Assembly (NCBI GenBank): GCA_001311565.1
Contig: BBBM01000007.1
Coordinates: 1-64,000, forward strand
Direction: 5' to 3'
DNA: 64,000 nucleotides
Source of the DNA: Desulfothermus okinawensis JCM 13304
GTDB lineage: Bacteria; Desulfobacterota; Desulfovibrionia; Desulfovibrionales; Desulfothermaceae
Below the pieces are notes generated by a model. That model worked only from the letters and a program-made list of their open reading frames with translations, was not told the DNA's origin and did no database searches. A program made the translations under genes and the position numbers. The first letter of the stretch is position 1, and each line of letters begins with the position of its first letter. Shown piece after piece: positions 43,018-53,363 of this stretch.

Positions 43018-44400
43018 TTATTTTATCACAGGATAACCTGCATTGATCCAGGCCTTCATTCCACCTGCCAGGCTGTGCACATGGGTAAAACCCTGACTCT
43101 GAAGAAAACTGGCTGCAATATTTCCACGATAACCTACACCGCAGGTGACAATAACCTCTGCATCCTTTGGAACATCAGGAATTTCTCTTAGTAATTTGTT
43201 CAAGGGGTAGTGTTTGGCCTCTTTTATGTGACCACTTTCCCATTCTGCTTTTGTCCTCACATCAAAGAAGTAGTCATATTTCCCATTTTTTTAACTTATT
43301 AAACAATTCTTCAGCTGAAATTTGCCAGAGTTGACCAATTGGATATCCAGATTCCTGCCATGCAGCAATTCCACCATATAGATATCCTATTATGTTGTCA
43401 TATCCTATCCTATGGAGTTGCCTTATCATCTCATCATATGCCTCCTCATTGTCCACCACTAAGATTAGCTGGGCAGCTGGTTCAATTACCATACCTATCC
43501 AGTTGGCACTTTGAGGAGTAAGACCAATGTTTATTGAACCTGGAATGTGCACTCCGCCAAAGGCTGCAGTATTTCTTGTATCTAAAATAGTTGCCCCTTC
43601 ATCTATCAGGGATTTTACTTGCTTTGGACTTAAGTCTCTAACTATTGGACACCTATCTAAGAGGGGAGCACCTTTTTTTATTTGTATTTATAATGTGGGT
43701 AAAACTTTTGGGGCGCTCAGGAAACTCAGCTGTCATTTCCCTTTCAAATTTATCAAAAGAAAGTTTAAGTATAGGATTGTGTTCAAATTCATAGCCAATT
43801 GTGCTATGTGTTTTTGAACTCATGCCTTTACCGCACAAAGAGCCTTCTCCATGTGCAGGATAAACCTCTAAATTTTTAGGGAGTTTTCCAAGGACATTGT
43901 GCAAGGAATTATACAAGTTTTTTTACTTGCTCTTCTATGAGTTCTTCTCCTGCCAAATCAGGACGGCCAATGTCTCCCACAAATAGGCAATCTCCAGTTA
44001 AAATAAGCCAGGGGTCTTCCCCCCTGGATAGATCGCTTACTAAAATTGACATGGAGTGGGGTGTATGTCCAGGGGTTTTTAAAAATTGGAGGCGTACCTT
44101 ACCAAATTCAATTATATCTCCCTCTTTTATCTCTTTGTGAGGAAATTCCACTGGGGATCCCTCCATGAAATATATATCAGCCCCTGTCCTGGATTTTAGT
44201 TCTTGATTACCACTTACATGGTCTGCATGGACATGTGTTTCAAAAATGTGCGTGATCTCCATGCCATTTTCTCTTGCTAGGGTGAGATAATCCTGTACAT
44301 CTCTTTTGGGGTCCACAACGCATGCTACCTTCGCCTCGGGACAGCCAATAAGGTAGGATAAGCACCCCATACCCTTTACTATTATTTGCTTAAAATACAT
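43018..44400 (-). CDS. Persulfide dioxygenase-like MBL protein with two rhodanese domains, frame broken three times
   Basis: About 459 residues. N-terminal metallo-beta-lactamase domain of the ETHE1 type: FETHVHADHVSGNQEL, GHTPHSM, LTGDCLFVGDIGRPDL, VYPAHGEGSLCGK. Two rhodanese domains follow. The first has LVVDNEEAYDEM without a catalytic cysteine; the second has VTCGVGYRGN with it. Such proteins oxidise glutathione persulfide or handle sulfane sulfur. Breaks near 43286-43292, 43673-43679 and 43919-43925, each one extra A/T. About 20 bases lie between it and xth. Confidence 0.88.
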
Positions 44401-44421
44401 AATCTTCCCCTTTTTTTGGTT

Positions 44422-45189
44422 TTATTCTATCTCAATGCCTATGGGGCAGTGATCTGATCCCATGATATTGTCTTCAATCCATGAGTTTTTCACTCTGGAA
44501 ACAAGCTCCTTGGATACAAAAAAAATAATCTATACGCCATCCTATGTTCTTTTTCCTTGCATTAAACCGATAGCTCCACCATGTGTATCTGCCAGGATTT
44601 TTATCAAACATGCGAAATGTGTCCACATATCCATGGGATATAAATTTATCAATCCACTCCCTTTCAATGGGTAAAAAACCTGATCTATTGGAATTTTCTT
44701 TGGGATTTGCAAGGTCAATTTCTGTATGGGCAGTGTTAAAATCTCCCCCTACAATTATTGGTTTGTTTTTTTCTCTTCTCTTCAGCATAACTCAAAAAAT
44801 AGTCGTAAAAGTCCAGTTTAAATTTAAGCCTCTCATCACTCATCTGCCCATTGGGAAAGTATATATTGAACACATAAAAATCTTCATATTCCAGCTCTAT
44901 GACCCTGCCTTCCCCTGAAAATTTCTCTTCAGGAAACTCTAAGGAATATCTAACAGGTTCTTTTTTATAAAAAACAGCAACTCCAGAATATCCTTTTTTC
45001 TTTTTTGACGGATTCCATATGAGATTATATCCATTTTTTTTGGTAAGCTCTTTTTTTTGGTATTTGATCAAGTTCTGCCTTGACCTCCTGCACCAAAACC
45101 AAATCACCATTACAACCTGTTAACCACTCCCAGAATCCTTTCTTTATGACAGCCCTAAATCCATTTACATTCCAGGAATATATTTTCAT
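44422..45189 (-). CDS. xth: Exodeoxyribonuclease III, frame broken
   Basis: AP endonuclease of the ExoIII/APE family for base excision repair. Motifs: [61 protein letters not shown] and GSDHCPI. About 255 residues. Breaks lie at A/T runs near 44520-44526, 44767-44773, 44996-45004 and 45036-45058. It begins 65 bases behind the terminator of the peroxiredoxin gene. Confidence 0.9.
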
Positions 45190-45201
45190 TTTGAGTCCCT
45201 A

Positions 45202-45238
45202 AAAAAATAGGGATATCTTTCTTGATATCCCCTATATG
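45202..45238 (-). terminator. Terminator after the peroxiredoxin gene
   Basis: TAGGGGATATC and GATATCCCTA around AAGAAA, followed on the minus strand by seven T. Ends the peroxiredoxin transcript 20 bases past its stop. Confidence 0.85.
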
Positions 45239-45253
45239 TCTAGACTTTTATTT

Positions 45254-45955
45254 TTATGGTTTCCAGACTTCCCAAACCTTACCAACGAGATCAGGCCCAG
45301 GTGTTAAGGTCTTTCCACCTGGCTCCCAACCAGATGGTGTTACCTCTCCTGTTTTTGCAACGTGCTGAAATGCCTTGATTTGCCTTAAAAGTTCCTTTGG
45401 ATTCCTTCCTACTTCAGGGGTTAAGACTTCCATGGCCCTTACATTAAAATCTGGATCAATTATAAATCTCCCCCTAATATCTACACCAGCGTCCTCATCA
45501 TAGATGCCGTAAACAGCACCAATCTTACCTCCTGGATCAGATAGCATTGGGAATGGCACACCGCCATCAATCATTTTGGAAAGTTCTTCTTCTTGCCATA
45601 TTTTGTGGACAAAACGGCTGTCCGTGCTAATAGCAAGTATTTCCACTCCAAGGGCCTTGAACTCGTTGTAAAGGCTAGCAACTGCCGCCAGCTCAGTGGG
45701 TCAGACAAATGTAAAGTCCCCTGGATAAAAACAGAGAACTATCCATTTGCCTTTATAATCTGATAATTTTACTGGTTTAAAACCAAAACCTGGTACAAAA
45801 CCACTTGTTTCAAAATCTATTGCTTCTCTACCTACCTTAACTAACATCTTAACCTCCCCCTTTGTTTCTAAATTTTCATCACCTGATTTGCCTGTTCCTT
45901 CAGGTACAATAGGACCTTTTGTTGGTGTAACACATTCGTCTTTTAATTTTTCCAT
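45254..45955 (-). CDS. Selenocysteine peroxiredoxin (PrxU type)
   Basis: Thiol/selenol peroxidase of the AhpC/Prx1 group, 233 residues, no frameshift. An in-frame TGA (45703-45701) stands at the peroxidatic position in PGDFTFV-U-PTELAAV, where others have cysteine (FVCPTE), and both sides lie in one frame. The resolving cysteine of 2-Cys enzymes (GEVCPAGW) is replaced by Thr in [12 protein letters not shown], so a partner must resolve it. There is an extra N-terminal segment of about 38 residues. ATG 45955 is chosen behind GGAGGG. Translation needs the Sec machinery, as does fdnG. Confidence 0.88.
45680..45703 (-). promoter_or_regulatory. Sec UGA codon and weak SECIS candidate
   Basis: The TGA is followed after seven bases by AGCTGGCGGCAGTT, which can form a five-pair hairpin with a GCGG loop. 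The UGGC in the apex also occurs in the fdnG candidate. UGA is convincing; the hairpin is tentative. Confidence 0.4.
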
Positions 45956-45968
45956 AACCATCCCTCCT

Positions 45969-45993
45969 AACCCAGTTTATGAAAACTGGGGTT
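45969..45993. repeat. Palindromic repeat, copy f
   Basis: AACCCAGTTT and AAAACTGGGGTT around ATG, between the flavodiiron and peroxiredoxin genes. The variable central pair is absent in this copy. Confidence 0.65.
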
Positions 45994-46010
45994 TATCTAA
46001 TTATTGTAAT

Positions 46011-47207
46011 TTAATTTAGTTCTTTTAATTTAGCAGCCATTTGTTTTCCAAGGTCTTCACACTGCTTAAGACCATCAGAATTTGGCACGTACTGGATCCG
46101 CAAGGCAGGAGCTATAACATCAAACTTTGCATCTTTTAATATCCCTTCAATCATTTTGGGAGCCTCGCCACTCCATCCATAAGAGCCAAAGGCTGCCCCA
46201 AATTTATTTAAAGGTCTAAGCCCCTTCATATAAGTCAAGAAGTCTGAAACAGTGGGGAATATATTATTATTTAAGGTTGGAGAACCCACTAACATCCCCC
46301 CAGCGTCCATTAACTCTGTTAGAATATCGCTTCTGTGCCAGGATTTGAGGCTCATAATCTTAACTTCCACATCTTCCTTATTTATCGCCTCTCCAATGGC
46401 CTCTGCCATCTTCTCTGTAGAGTGCCACATGGTATCATATACAACCAGGGCCTTTTGCTGGGGCTCTTGCTTTGCCCATTTAACATACAGGTCTATTATC
46501 TTACCAATATTTTTTTGTCCATATAACTCCATGGTCTGGACAGATCATGTTAAATTCCAGTTTTAGTTTCTGAATCTTTTCAACTAATTTTAGAACCAGG
46601 TTGGAATAGGGAAGGAGTATATTTGCATAATATTTTTTTTGCCTGTCTAAATAATTCCTCTTCATCTACTTCATGATCAAATCGCCTGGATGTTGCATAG
46701 TGTTCTCCAAAGGCATCAGATGAAAATAAAATCTTTTCTTCAGGTATATATGTGAACATGCTGTCTGGCCAGTGGAGCATCCTGGTCTCAAGAAACATGA
46801 GTTCTCGTTTTCCAATACTCAATTTATCTCCATCTGAAACAGGGATGTAATAGAGCCCATCTCCAAAATGAAGGGATAGATTCTTTTTACCCATTTTTGA
46901 GCAATATATTGGTTTGTCTTTTCCAATTAGGTGCATTATTTTTGGGAGTGATCCAGTGTGGTCCATTTCAGTGTGGTTGCTAATAACTACATCGATTTTT
47001 TTTGGGTCTATTACCTGTCTTATATTAGACATAAACTGGTCAAACAATTTGTCCTTTACTGTATCAATAAGTGTTATTTTTTTCATCCAAAATAAGATAT
47101 GCATTGTAAGTTGATCCTTCATATGTGGAATATCCATGAAAGTCCCTGATATTCCAATCTACAGCACCAACCCAATAGATATTGTCAGCTATCTTTACTG
47201 GTCCCAT
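46011..47207 (-). CDS. fprA: Flavodiiron protein (A-type flavoprotein), frame broken three times
   Basis: O2/NO reductase with an N-terminal diiron beta-lactamase-like domain and a C-terminal flavodoxin domain, 397 residues corrected. Iron ligands in [23 protein letters not shown] and PDHGVIW; the FMN part has [18 protein letters not shown] and [11 protein letters not shown]. Extra A at 47079-47085, 46628-46635 and 46508-46514. Part of the oxygen-defence block with cydAB, rubredoxins and rubrerythrin; a rubredoxin is its usual electron donor. GGAGAG precedes the ATG. Confidence 0.92.
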
Positions 47208-47228
47208 AATTTCTCTCCTTTTTTTTAA

Positions 47229-48251
47229 TTAATATGCTTCTTCATATGCCAGATCTTCTTTTGTTATAGGATGTGCGAAATTTTTATATACCCAGAACTG
47301 ATACAATATAACAATTGGTACAAATATAAGTGCAACTATTAGCATAATCTTAAGTGTAAGGGGACTGGATGACCCATTGTATATTGTTATTGAGTATTTT
47401 GGATCAATGGATGATGGCAACATGTTTGGGTATATTCCCAATATCCCAAATAGGGCGGAGCCAGCAATGGTTATTGCAGAACCAATCCATGCCTTTAGCC
47501 ATTTTTGTTCAGCTATGGAGTTTCTGGAAAGAAATAGTCCATAAATGGGTACCAATAGCAATGGCAGTAAGTAGATGTGATGAAAGTAGTTTGCAAATAG
47601 GTTAGTTGCAAAAGCCGATGCCCCTAAAAACAACACAAATACCACCACCTTTGCCTGCCAGATTCTGGTAGCTAGTAGGGCAGATCTAATTTGAAGATCT
47701 CCTGTTGAACGAATACAGAGCCAGAGTGCGCCGTGTTCCAGAAATAGTAGTACAAAAAGTACTCCCCCAAGTAGTCCGTATGGATTTAAAAGGGTCAAAA
47801 TGTTTCCATGAAAGACACCATTTTCATCAATTGGTATTCCCTTAAAGATATTTGCAAAGGCAACTCCAAGTAGTAGTGCAGGCAAAAAAACTACCAATAA
47901 ATAGGCAACCATCCCATATTGCTTTCCAGAATTTGCTCTCAACCTTTGATCTGAATTCAAAGGACACACCCCTTATAATAAGGCAACCAAAAGTAGCATG
48001 AGTGCAGTGTATAGACCTGAGAACATGACAGCATAGGTCTTTGGAAAAGCAGCAAATGTCACTCCTCCAGCGCTAATTAGCCACACCTCATTTCCGTCCC
48101 AAAAAGGTCCCATTGCATTGTAAACTATGCGCTTTTCTTCTTCATTTTTGGCAATAAAGGGCATGAGTGTCCCAAGCCCAAGGTCAAAGCCATCTAAAAT
48201 AAAATATCCTATCCATAAAATTCCCCAGAGTAAAAACCATATAGTGTTCAT
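47229..48251 (-). CDS. cydB: Cytochrome bd oxidase subunit II, frame broken twice
   Basis: Membrane subunit II of quinol oxidase bd. Opening [20 protein letters not shown] and [20 protein letters not shown] are diagnostic; about eight helices follow, ending [13 protein letters not shown]-like. A missing C near 47980 restores [20 protein letters not shown], and one extra T near 47885-47892 returns to the original frame at [16 protein letters not shown]. About 340 residues. Starts 21 bases after cydA. Confidence 0.93.
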
Positions 48252-48271
48252 ATCTTTCCTCCCTTATTTAT

Positions 48272-49584
48272 TTAATTGGTGACTGGTTCAGGACCTTTTT
48301 TTTGCGAACTTAAAGAGTAAGAAAATGTCCACAGCTCCCAAGAAGGCATAGAGCAGGGTAAGGAGGACAAGTGAAAAATAGACCTGTGATCCTGCAATTG
48401 GTGATGCAGCCTGGGATGTCTTTAGCATGCCGTACACTATCCAGGCTGACGTCCAACCTCTGCTACAACCCATCCAGCTTCAATGGCAATATATGGAAGT
48501 GGGATGGCCCATGGTAAATATTTTAATACCCTGGGATTATTTTCTAAGTTATTTCTCTCTTTCCACGCAAAAAAAGGTAAGTAATATGAACAAAAAGCCA
48601 AGTCCCACCATAATTCTAAAAGAGAGAAATGTTAGAAGTACAGGGGGTCTTTCATCCTTCGGAAAGTCCCTGAGTCCCTTTACCATTGCAGATGGATGGT
48701 GATATGCAAGCATACTTAACACACCAGGAAGGGGCAAAATCTGTATTTTATTTTTCTCATGTTGTTCATCAGGGATTAAAAAGAGATACATGGGTGCCCA
48801 TTTTTTTGTTTCCCAATGGGATTCCATGGCTGCTAGTTTAGCTGGCTGTTTTTGTGCTACCTCACCTCCGTGGATGTGTCCCTGAAATACTAGTAACAGC
48901 GCAAGGACAAATGTCCAAACCGATGCCAGTTTAAAGGATTTTTCAAAGAATTTAAATTCATTTTTCTTTAAGATGTGGTAGCTGGATATCCCTAGGATAA
49001 AAAATCCCGCCAGAACGTATGCAGCTGATAAGGTATGAAAAATTTGCTGCCAGGCAAATCCATTTGTTACAACTGCCTTAAAACTTTTTAACTCCGCCCT
49101 TCCATTTCTGATTACATAACCAACTGGGTGTTGCATAAAGCCGTTTGCAAGTAGTATCCAGATAGCAGATAGATTTGAGGCAAATGCAACCAGGGTTATT
49201 GCCAGGGCATGTAATTTGGGAGAGAGCTTTTCCCATCCAAACACCCAGACAGCTAAAAAAAGTAGATTCCAAAAAGAATGCAGCCGTTGCCTCAATGGCA
49301 AGTAGGGAACCAAAGATGTCACCTACATATTCTGAATATTTGGACCAATTGGTGCCAAATTGAAATTCCAGTGTAATTCCTGTAACAACCCCAAGGGCAA
49401 AATTTATCAAAAAGAGCTTTCCCCAAAATTTTGCCATACGTTTGTAATCTTCATCCCCAGACAAGACATATTTCCACTCCATAATTGCCACAAGTATTGA
49501 TAGTCCTAAGGTTAAGGGGACAAAAATGAAGTGAAACATAGTGGTCATAGCAAATTGTAACCTAGATAGCCAAACAACATCCAT
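48272..49584 (-). CDS. cydA: Cytochrome bd oxidase subunit I, frame broken several times
   Basis: Haem-bearing subunit I, about 437 residues. Starts [20 protein letters not shown], with [50 protein letters not shown], and near the end [20 protein letters not shown]. The Q-loop between helices 6 and 7 is short. Breaks: T/A runs near 49256-49262 and 48565-48571, and one missing C near 48443 that restores RQPWIVYGML; an extra A near 48298-48305 moves the stop to 48272. High-affinity oxidase, here probably for O2 protection. Confidence 0.93.
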
Positions 49585-49602
49585 AAGTGACCTCCCTTAT
49601 TT

Positions 49603-50280
49603 TTATAAAAGTTTTTTTTGGCTATGTCTCCTAGAACAAATTCTTGAAATTTGTGTTCCCAATACACAGTCAATCTTTCTTTTCTATGTGCAAGATCTTT
49701 AGCTCCAGGCCAGCTAAAGCCAATTGTTTTAAAGAGTAACAGCCCCATTAGTTGAATATATAGATCTGTTTCCTTTTCAAAGGATTCTACGATGTTATTT
49801 AAGTATTTCTTAACTTCATGCGGATACTTCTGGGAGAAACGAGCTACTGCAAAGTAACCTCCCCTACGTAAGGGCTCATGTTCCAAAAAAAAGGTCAGCC
49901 CTTCCTGGCAAATCTATTATCTGATATATTAAAATGGTTGAGAATTCTGTGGCGAGAAATTCCACCTGAGACAAGACCTCTCCCATAACCTCTGGAACTC
50001 CCCAACCAATTCCTCCTGATTCATCACAAAGCATCCATATAAGGCGTCTTATAAAGGTCCTTCCATAATCTGGTTCCTTATCTGTAATTTCTCTTAATAC
50101 TTCTCCAAAACAGGATATTGCATGCCATTTTATTTTTTTCATTATTACTATTTAGACAGGAAAAAAAGAGCTCCTATAACTTTTTTTAAGGGATAACACA
50201 AGATATCCCCCAAAAAATCAGGATATCCTTTTTCAGCTAAAATGGTTTGTACAGCTTTTTTTTATTTTTCTTGAGTTCAT
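49603..50280 (-). CDS. DVU0298 family (HEAT-like) protein, frame broken
   Basis: Cytoplasmic helical protein of the DVU0298 family known from sulfate reducers; function unknown. Landmarks KWHAISCFGEVLREI, RLIWMLCDESGGIGWGVPEV, MGEVLSQ and EHEPLRRGGYFAVARF. The ATG at 50280 is chosen because corrected frames give GYPDFLGDILCYPLKKVIGA before them. Extra bases: 50256-50263, 50182-50188, near 50141, 49887-49894 and 49612-49619 (two). It stops just before the cydA ribosome site, so it is cotranscribed with cydAB. Confidence 0.75.
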
Positions 50281-50307
50281 TTTTAACACTGTTATTTTAA
50301 AGAATCT

Positions 50308-50336
50308 AAAAAGCCCCTCGGATTTGAGGGGCTTTT
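50308..50336 (-). terminator. Terminator after the rubredoxin gene
   Basis: AAAAGCCCCTC and GAGGGGCTTTT around GGATTT, 13 bases past the rubredoxin stop. Flanking A/T runs make it usable in both directions. Confidence 0.85.
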
Positions 50337-50348
50337 AATTGAATATAT

Positions 50349-50507
50349 CTATTCTTTGCTAAAGTCGCTTTTTGACGCACCACATACAGGGCATGTCCAA
50401 TCATCGGGTACGTCCTCAAATTTTGTTCCTGGTTCAACTCCGTTGTCTGGATCCCCTTTCTCTGGATCATATACATATCCACATACTCCACAAATCCATC
50501 TTTCCAT
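50349..50507 (-). CDS. Rubredoxin
   Basis: Fifty-two-residue Fe(Cys)4 electron carrier, intact: [40 protein letters not shown]. Both CXXC pairs are canonical. GGAGT is 5-9 bases upstream of the ATG. It lies in tandem with a second rubredoxin, and both are near the flavodiiron, rubrerythrin and desulfoferrodoxin genes whose electron donor rubredoxin is. Confidence 0.93.
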   Translation of the reverse strand: MERWICGVCGYVYDPEKGDPDNGVEPGTKFEDVPDDWTCPVCGASKSDFSKE

Positions 50508-50530
50508 CTTGTTACTCCTTCTTTTACATT

Positions 50531-50740
50531 TTATTTGTTTTCTTCTAAAACTGAACCTGGACCAGCCAGTGGCTTAAATGCATCCTTTGATGCGCCACAA
50601 ATTGGGCACCTCCAATCATCAGGCAGGTCCTTAAAACTAGTCCCTTTGGGGATTTTGCCTTTTCTATCCCCCTTGTCAGGGTTATAGATATAACCACAGT
50701 TTGTGGTTTGACATTGATACATTTCTTCTGGTCTTGCCAT
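50531..50740 (-). CDS. Rubredoxin, CX4C type
   Basis: Sixty-nine residues. The first iron loop is CQTTNC, with four residues between the cysteines instead of two, the second is [11 protein letters not shown], and a 15-residue tail follows. The wide first loop is known from rubredoxin-2 of Desulfovibrio desulfuricans. It lies 23 bases upstream of the ordinary rubredoxin, so two forms with probably different partners are made from one transcript. Confidence 0.88.
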   Translation of the reverse strand: MARPEEMYQCQTTNCGYIYNPDKGDRKGKIPKGTSFKDLPDDWRCPICGASKDAFKPLAGPGSVLEENK

Positions 50741-50751
50741 ATTTTTATCCC

Positions 50752-51133
50752 TTAAGCTTCTGCCTTCCAAAGACCGTGAAGGTTACAATATTCTCTAGCT
50801 ACTACTTTATCTGCCTCAATCAAAAAGACTGCCTCTGGAGCATCTCCTGGTTTTAGGAATTTATAGTAGGACGTTCCATTGGCCTGGAGCTCAATCCACT
50901 CAATGTAGTGCTTTTCTTCCATGGGATGGGCTACGCTGCCTACCTTTACCTTGTAACCACCATCTATTTTTTTCAATAACAGGTACATGCTTTTCCAACG
51001 CTGCATCAACAGCTCCTTCTTTTAAGAGATTCATTGGTTGATTACAGCACACAAGTTGTCCCGCTCCCCCATGGAGTACTGCTACAATATTTCCACAAAC
51101 ATCACACTTATAAATTTGATACCTTTCTGCCAT
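50752..51133 (-). CDS. dfx: Desulfoferrodoxin (superoxide reductase), frame broken once
   Basis: Two-iron superoxide reductase of about 126 residues. Centre [17 protein letters not shown] with VCCNQPM. Centre II ligands: [23 protein letters not shown] and CNLHGLW. An A run at 50970-50976 has one extra base after PVIEK; removing it gives [20 protein letters not shown]. Reduces superoxide to peroxide with electrons from rubredoxin, encoded 11 bases downstream. Confidence 0.95.
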
Positions 51134-51163
51134 TTTTAAATCCTCCTATTTTATGGTTTCTTT

Positions 51164-51743
51164 TTAATAATTTTCACAAACTAACTCAAAATGTGCCCTT
51201 GGATGTGCACATGCTGGACAAGCCTCTGGTGCTTCTTTTCCCTTATGTAAATATCCACAATTTTGACATCTCCAAACAACCTCTTCTTCTTTTTTTAAAT
51301 ACCATGCCCTTTTCAATATTTTCTGCTAATTTTTTTATACCTCTTTTCATGAAACTCTTCTGCAACAGCGATTGCCTCAAAGACCTTTGCAATGTCCTCA
51401 AACCCCTCTTCCCTGGCAATCTTGGCAAATTCAGGATACATCTGTGTATGCTCATAATTTTCACCTTCAGCTGCTGCCTTTAAATTTTCAAGCGTAGTTC
51501 CAATCTTTCCAGCAGGAAATGAACCAGTAATCTCTACTTCTCCGCCCTCTAAAAGCTTGAAGAGCCTTTTTGCATGTTCTTTTTCCTGATTTGCTGTTTC
51601 TTCAAAGATCTTTGAGATTTGAACATAACCTTCTTTTTTTTGCCTGGGATGCAAAATAGGTATAACGATTCCTTGCCTGGGATTCACCAGCAAATGCAGT
51701 TAAAATATTTTTTTTCTGTCTTTGTACCTTTTAAACTACTCAT
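51164..51743 (-). CDS. rbr: Rubrerythrin, frame broken
   Basis: Diiron peroxidase with a C-terminal rubredoxin-like domain, about 192 residues. Diiron helices: AFAGESQARNRYTYFASQAK, EETANQEKEHAKRLFKLL, YEHTQMYPEFAKIAREEGF and EAIAVAEEFHEKRYKKL; the tail has CQNCGYLHKGKEAPEACPAC. Breaks at A/T runs near 51289-51296, 51331-51337, 51634-51641 and 51708-51714. GGAGGTTTAAAGT precedes the ATG. Removes peroxide made by superoxide reductase and the selenoperoxiredoxin substrates. Confidence 0.93.
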
Positions 51744-51759
51744 ACTTTAAACCTCCGTT

Positions 51760-51963
51760 TTAATCTTTTAGTTTTTTCTTTATTCTAAATGCACAGTCTC
51801 TAATAAGACCACACAGGATAAGCAAATCTTCATTGTTAAATTTATTAATTCCTTTGTTGGATAAATCAAGCATGTTTTTGATTAATTTTTCCACCTGATA
51901 TATATAATCTAATTTTTCCCTTTCATCAACTAGTTGGTTGTTATTTTTCTCCATAACTTTCAT
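51760..51963 (-). CDS. Small hypothetical protein
   Basis: Sixty-seven residues, charged and helical: EREKLDYIYQVEKLIKNMLD and NNEDLLILCGLIRDCAFRIK. No family recognised. It directly precedes rubrerythrin (16 bases) and is probably its first operon partner. A start at ATG 51954 is also possible. Confidence 0.5.
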   Translation of the reverse strand: MKVMEKNNNQLVDEREKLDYIYQVEKLIKNMLDLSNKGINKFNNEDLLILCGLIRDCAFRIKKKLKD

Positions 51964-52055
51964 ATCACATCCTGATATTGAAATTGGTTGTTTACTTAAC
52001 TAGCAACTAATGTGCCATTAAAAAAACATGTATAAAGTGTTATATTTTCCTTATA

Positions 52056-52212
52056 TAAAAAGAGGGTCATATGGTCCCTTTTTATTATTTGTGATTTACT
52101 GCCTGTTTTAAGGGAAGGTGCCACTGAGTCTCATGAGACACTATCAACCTTTGTTGTTTTTATTTTTTTTGTTAATTATCCTGTGTTCTCATATTAGAGA
52201 CATCTTTGTCTC
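52056..52212 (-). terminator. Hairpin-rich intergenic region
   Basis: Holds several hairpins between the small hypothetical gene and the flavoprotein-ArsC gene: AAAAAGAGGG/TCCCTTTTT (52056-52086), GTCTCATGAGAC (52129-52140) and GAGACATCTTTGTCTC (52197-52212) followed by ATTTTTTT. The last resembles the GAGACA hairpins after the Hao gene. Terminators of one or both directions. Confidence 0.55.
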
Positions 52213-52235
52213 ATTTTTTTGTTTGAGACACCTTC

Positions 52236-53211
52236 TTATCCTTTAAGTTCTTCATATAGGCTTTTAACCTTGTCTGAAATTATTCCTCTTGTCTTTTTCA
52301 TAAACTCCATATCCCTGTCTGCTGGGTCTTCAATATCCCAGTCTATTCTTTTCACTCCAGGGATGTATGGGCATTCTTCCTCACACCCCATGGTGACAAG
52401 AAAGTCAGGGGTAAGTCCCTCCAGTAGTCTGTTTAAAGATTTTGGTTTTATATATGCCATATCGATTCCTACATCTTCCATGGCCTCTACCATTTTGGGG
52501 TTTATTTCCTGGGCTGGTTGAGACCCTGCTGAGAACACTTCAAACTCATTTCCATAAAATTTTTTTTAAAAAATGCCCATGCCATCTGGCTTCTACATGC
52601 ATTTTCTCTACACACAAATACTATTTTTTTTCTGTTAAGATACATACTACAAATCTCTTCTGCCTTTTTTTTCGTATCTTCCAGCACCTCAGGAAAATTA
52701 TTTATTTCTCCTGCTTTTTCAACTTTTCTCACACAAATATCGTCTAGATATGAGGCACCACAAGCATCAAAAAAAGTATTTTGCGATTAATTTTGAGCCA
52801 TCAAAGAGGTTTTTCCCTTTTGTGGCGCCAACTCCCATAAACAGACCTTTTCTGTGTTTTCTCCCTGGATCTTCCAATCCTTTTACATATTTTCGTGTCC
52901 AGAGTGCCTGGGATCTGTCTATTAGGGCCTTTACCTGTGCAGTTGGACCATAGAAAAACATGGGAGTTGCAAGTATAATTAGGTCTGAATCCCAGATCTC
53001 GGGATAAATTTTTTTGCATATCATCTTCTTGAAAACAGTATCCTTTTTCATCACAATACCCACATTCTATACAGGCTTAATATTCTCTTTGGCTACTTCT
53101 ATTTTTTTCTACTTTTGCCCCAATCTCTTCTGCTTTGCTTAAAAAGGTATCCAAGAGCACACTGGTGTTCCCCTTAAGTCTCGGACTTCCTTGAATTCCA
53201 AGTAGTTTCAT
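52236..53211 (-). CDS. Flavodoxin-like FMN reductase fused to ArsC-type phosphatase domain, frame broken
   Basis: About 325 residues. N-terminal half is an NADPH-dependent FMN reductase/iron-sulfur flavoprotein: MKLLGIQGSPRLKGNTSVLL, CIECGYCDEKGYC, IILATPMFFYGPTAQVKALI. After a helical linker the C-terminal half is a low-molecular-weight phosphatase-like arsenate reductase: KIVFVCRENACRSQMAWAFF (C-X5-R loop) and VTMGCEEECPYIPGV. The frame between the halves is open and no separate start exists for the second. Indels: extra A near 53105-53111 and 53008-53014, missing C near 53078, extra base at 52559-52568. Confidence 0.78.
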
Positions 53212-53363
53212 AAACCTCTCCTTATGGTTGAATTAATTATTTCTGTTTGTTAAATAAAAAACATTAAATTTTTTTTCTATATATAAAGTTGGCAAGAAAA
53301 ATGCAAATTTTAAACCAACAAGAGTGATTATAAGATGTTAAGAAAAGAGGAGATGTGGTGTTT

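Noticed and set aside
50195-50227. Terminator hairpin with GATATCC arms
   Set aside because: It lies inside the corrected DVU0298-type coding sequence, so it is probably a chance palindrome.
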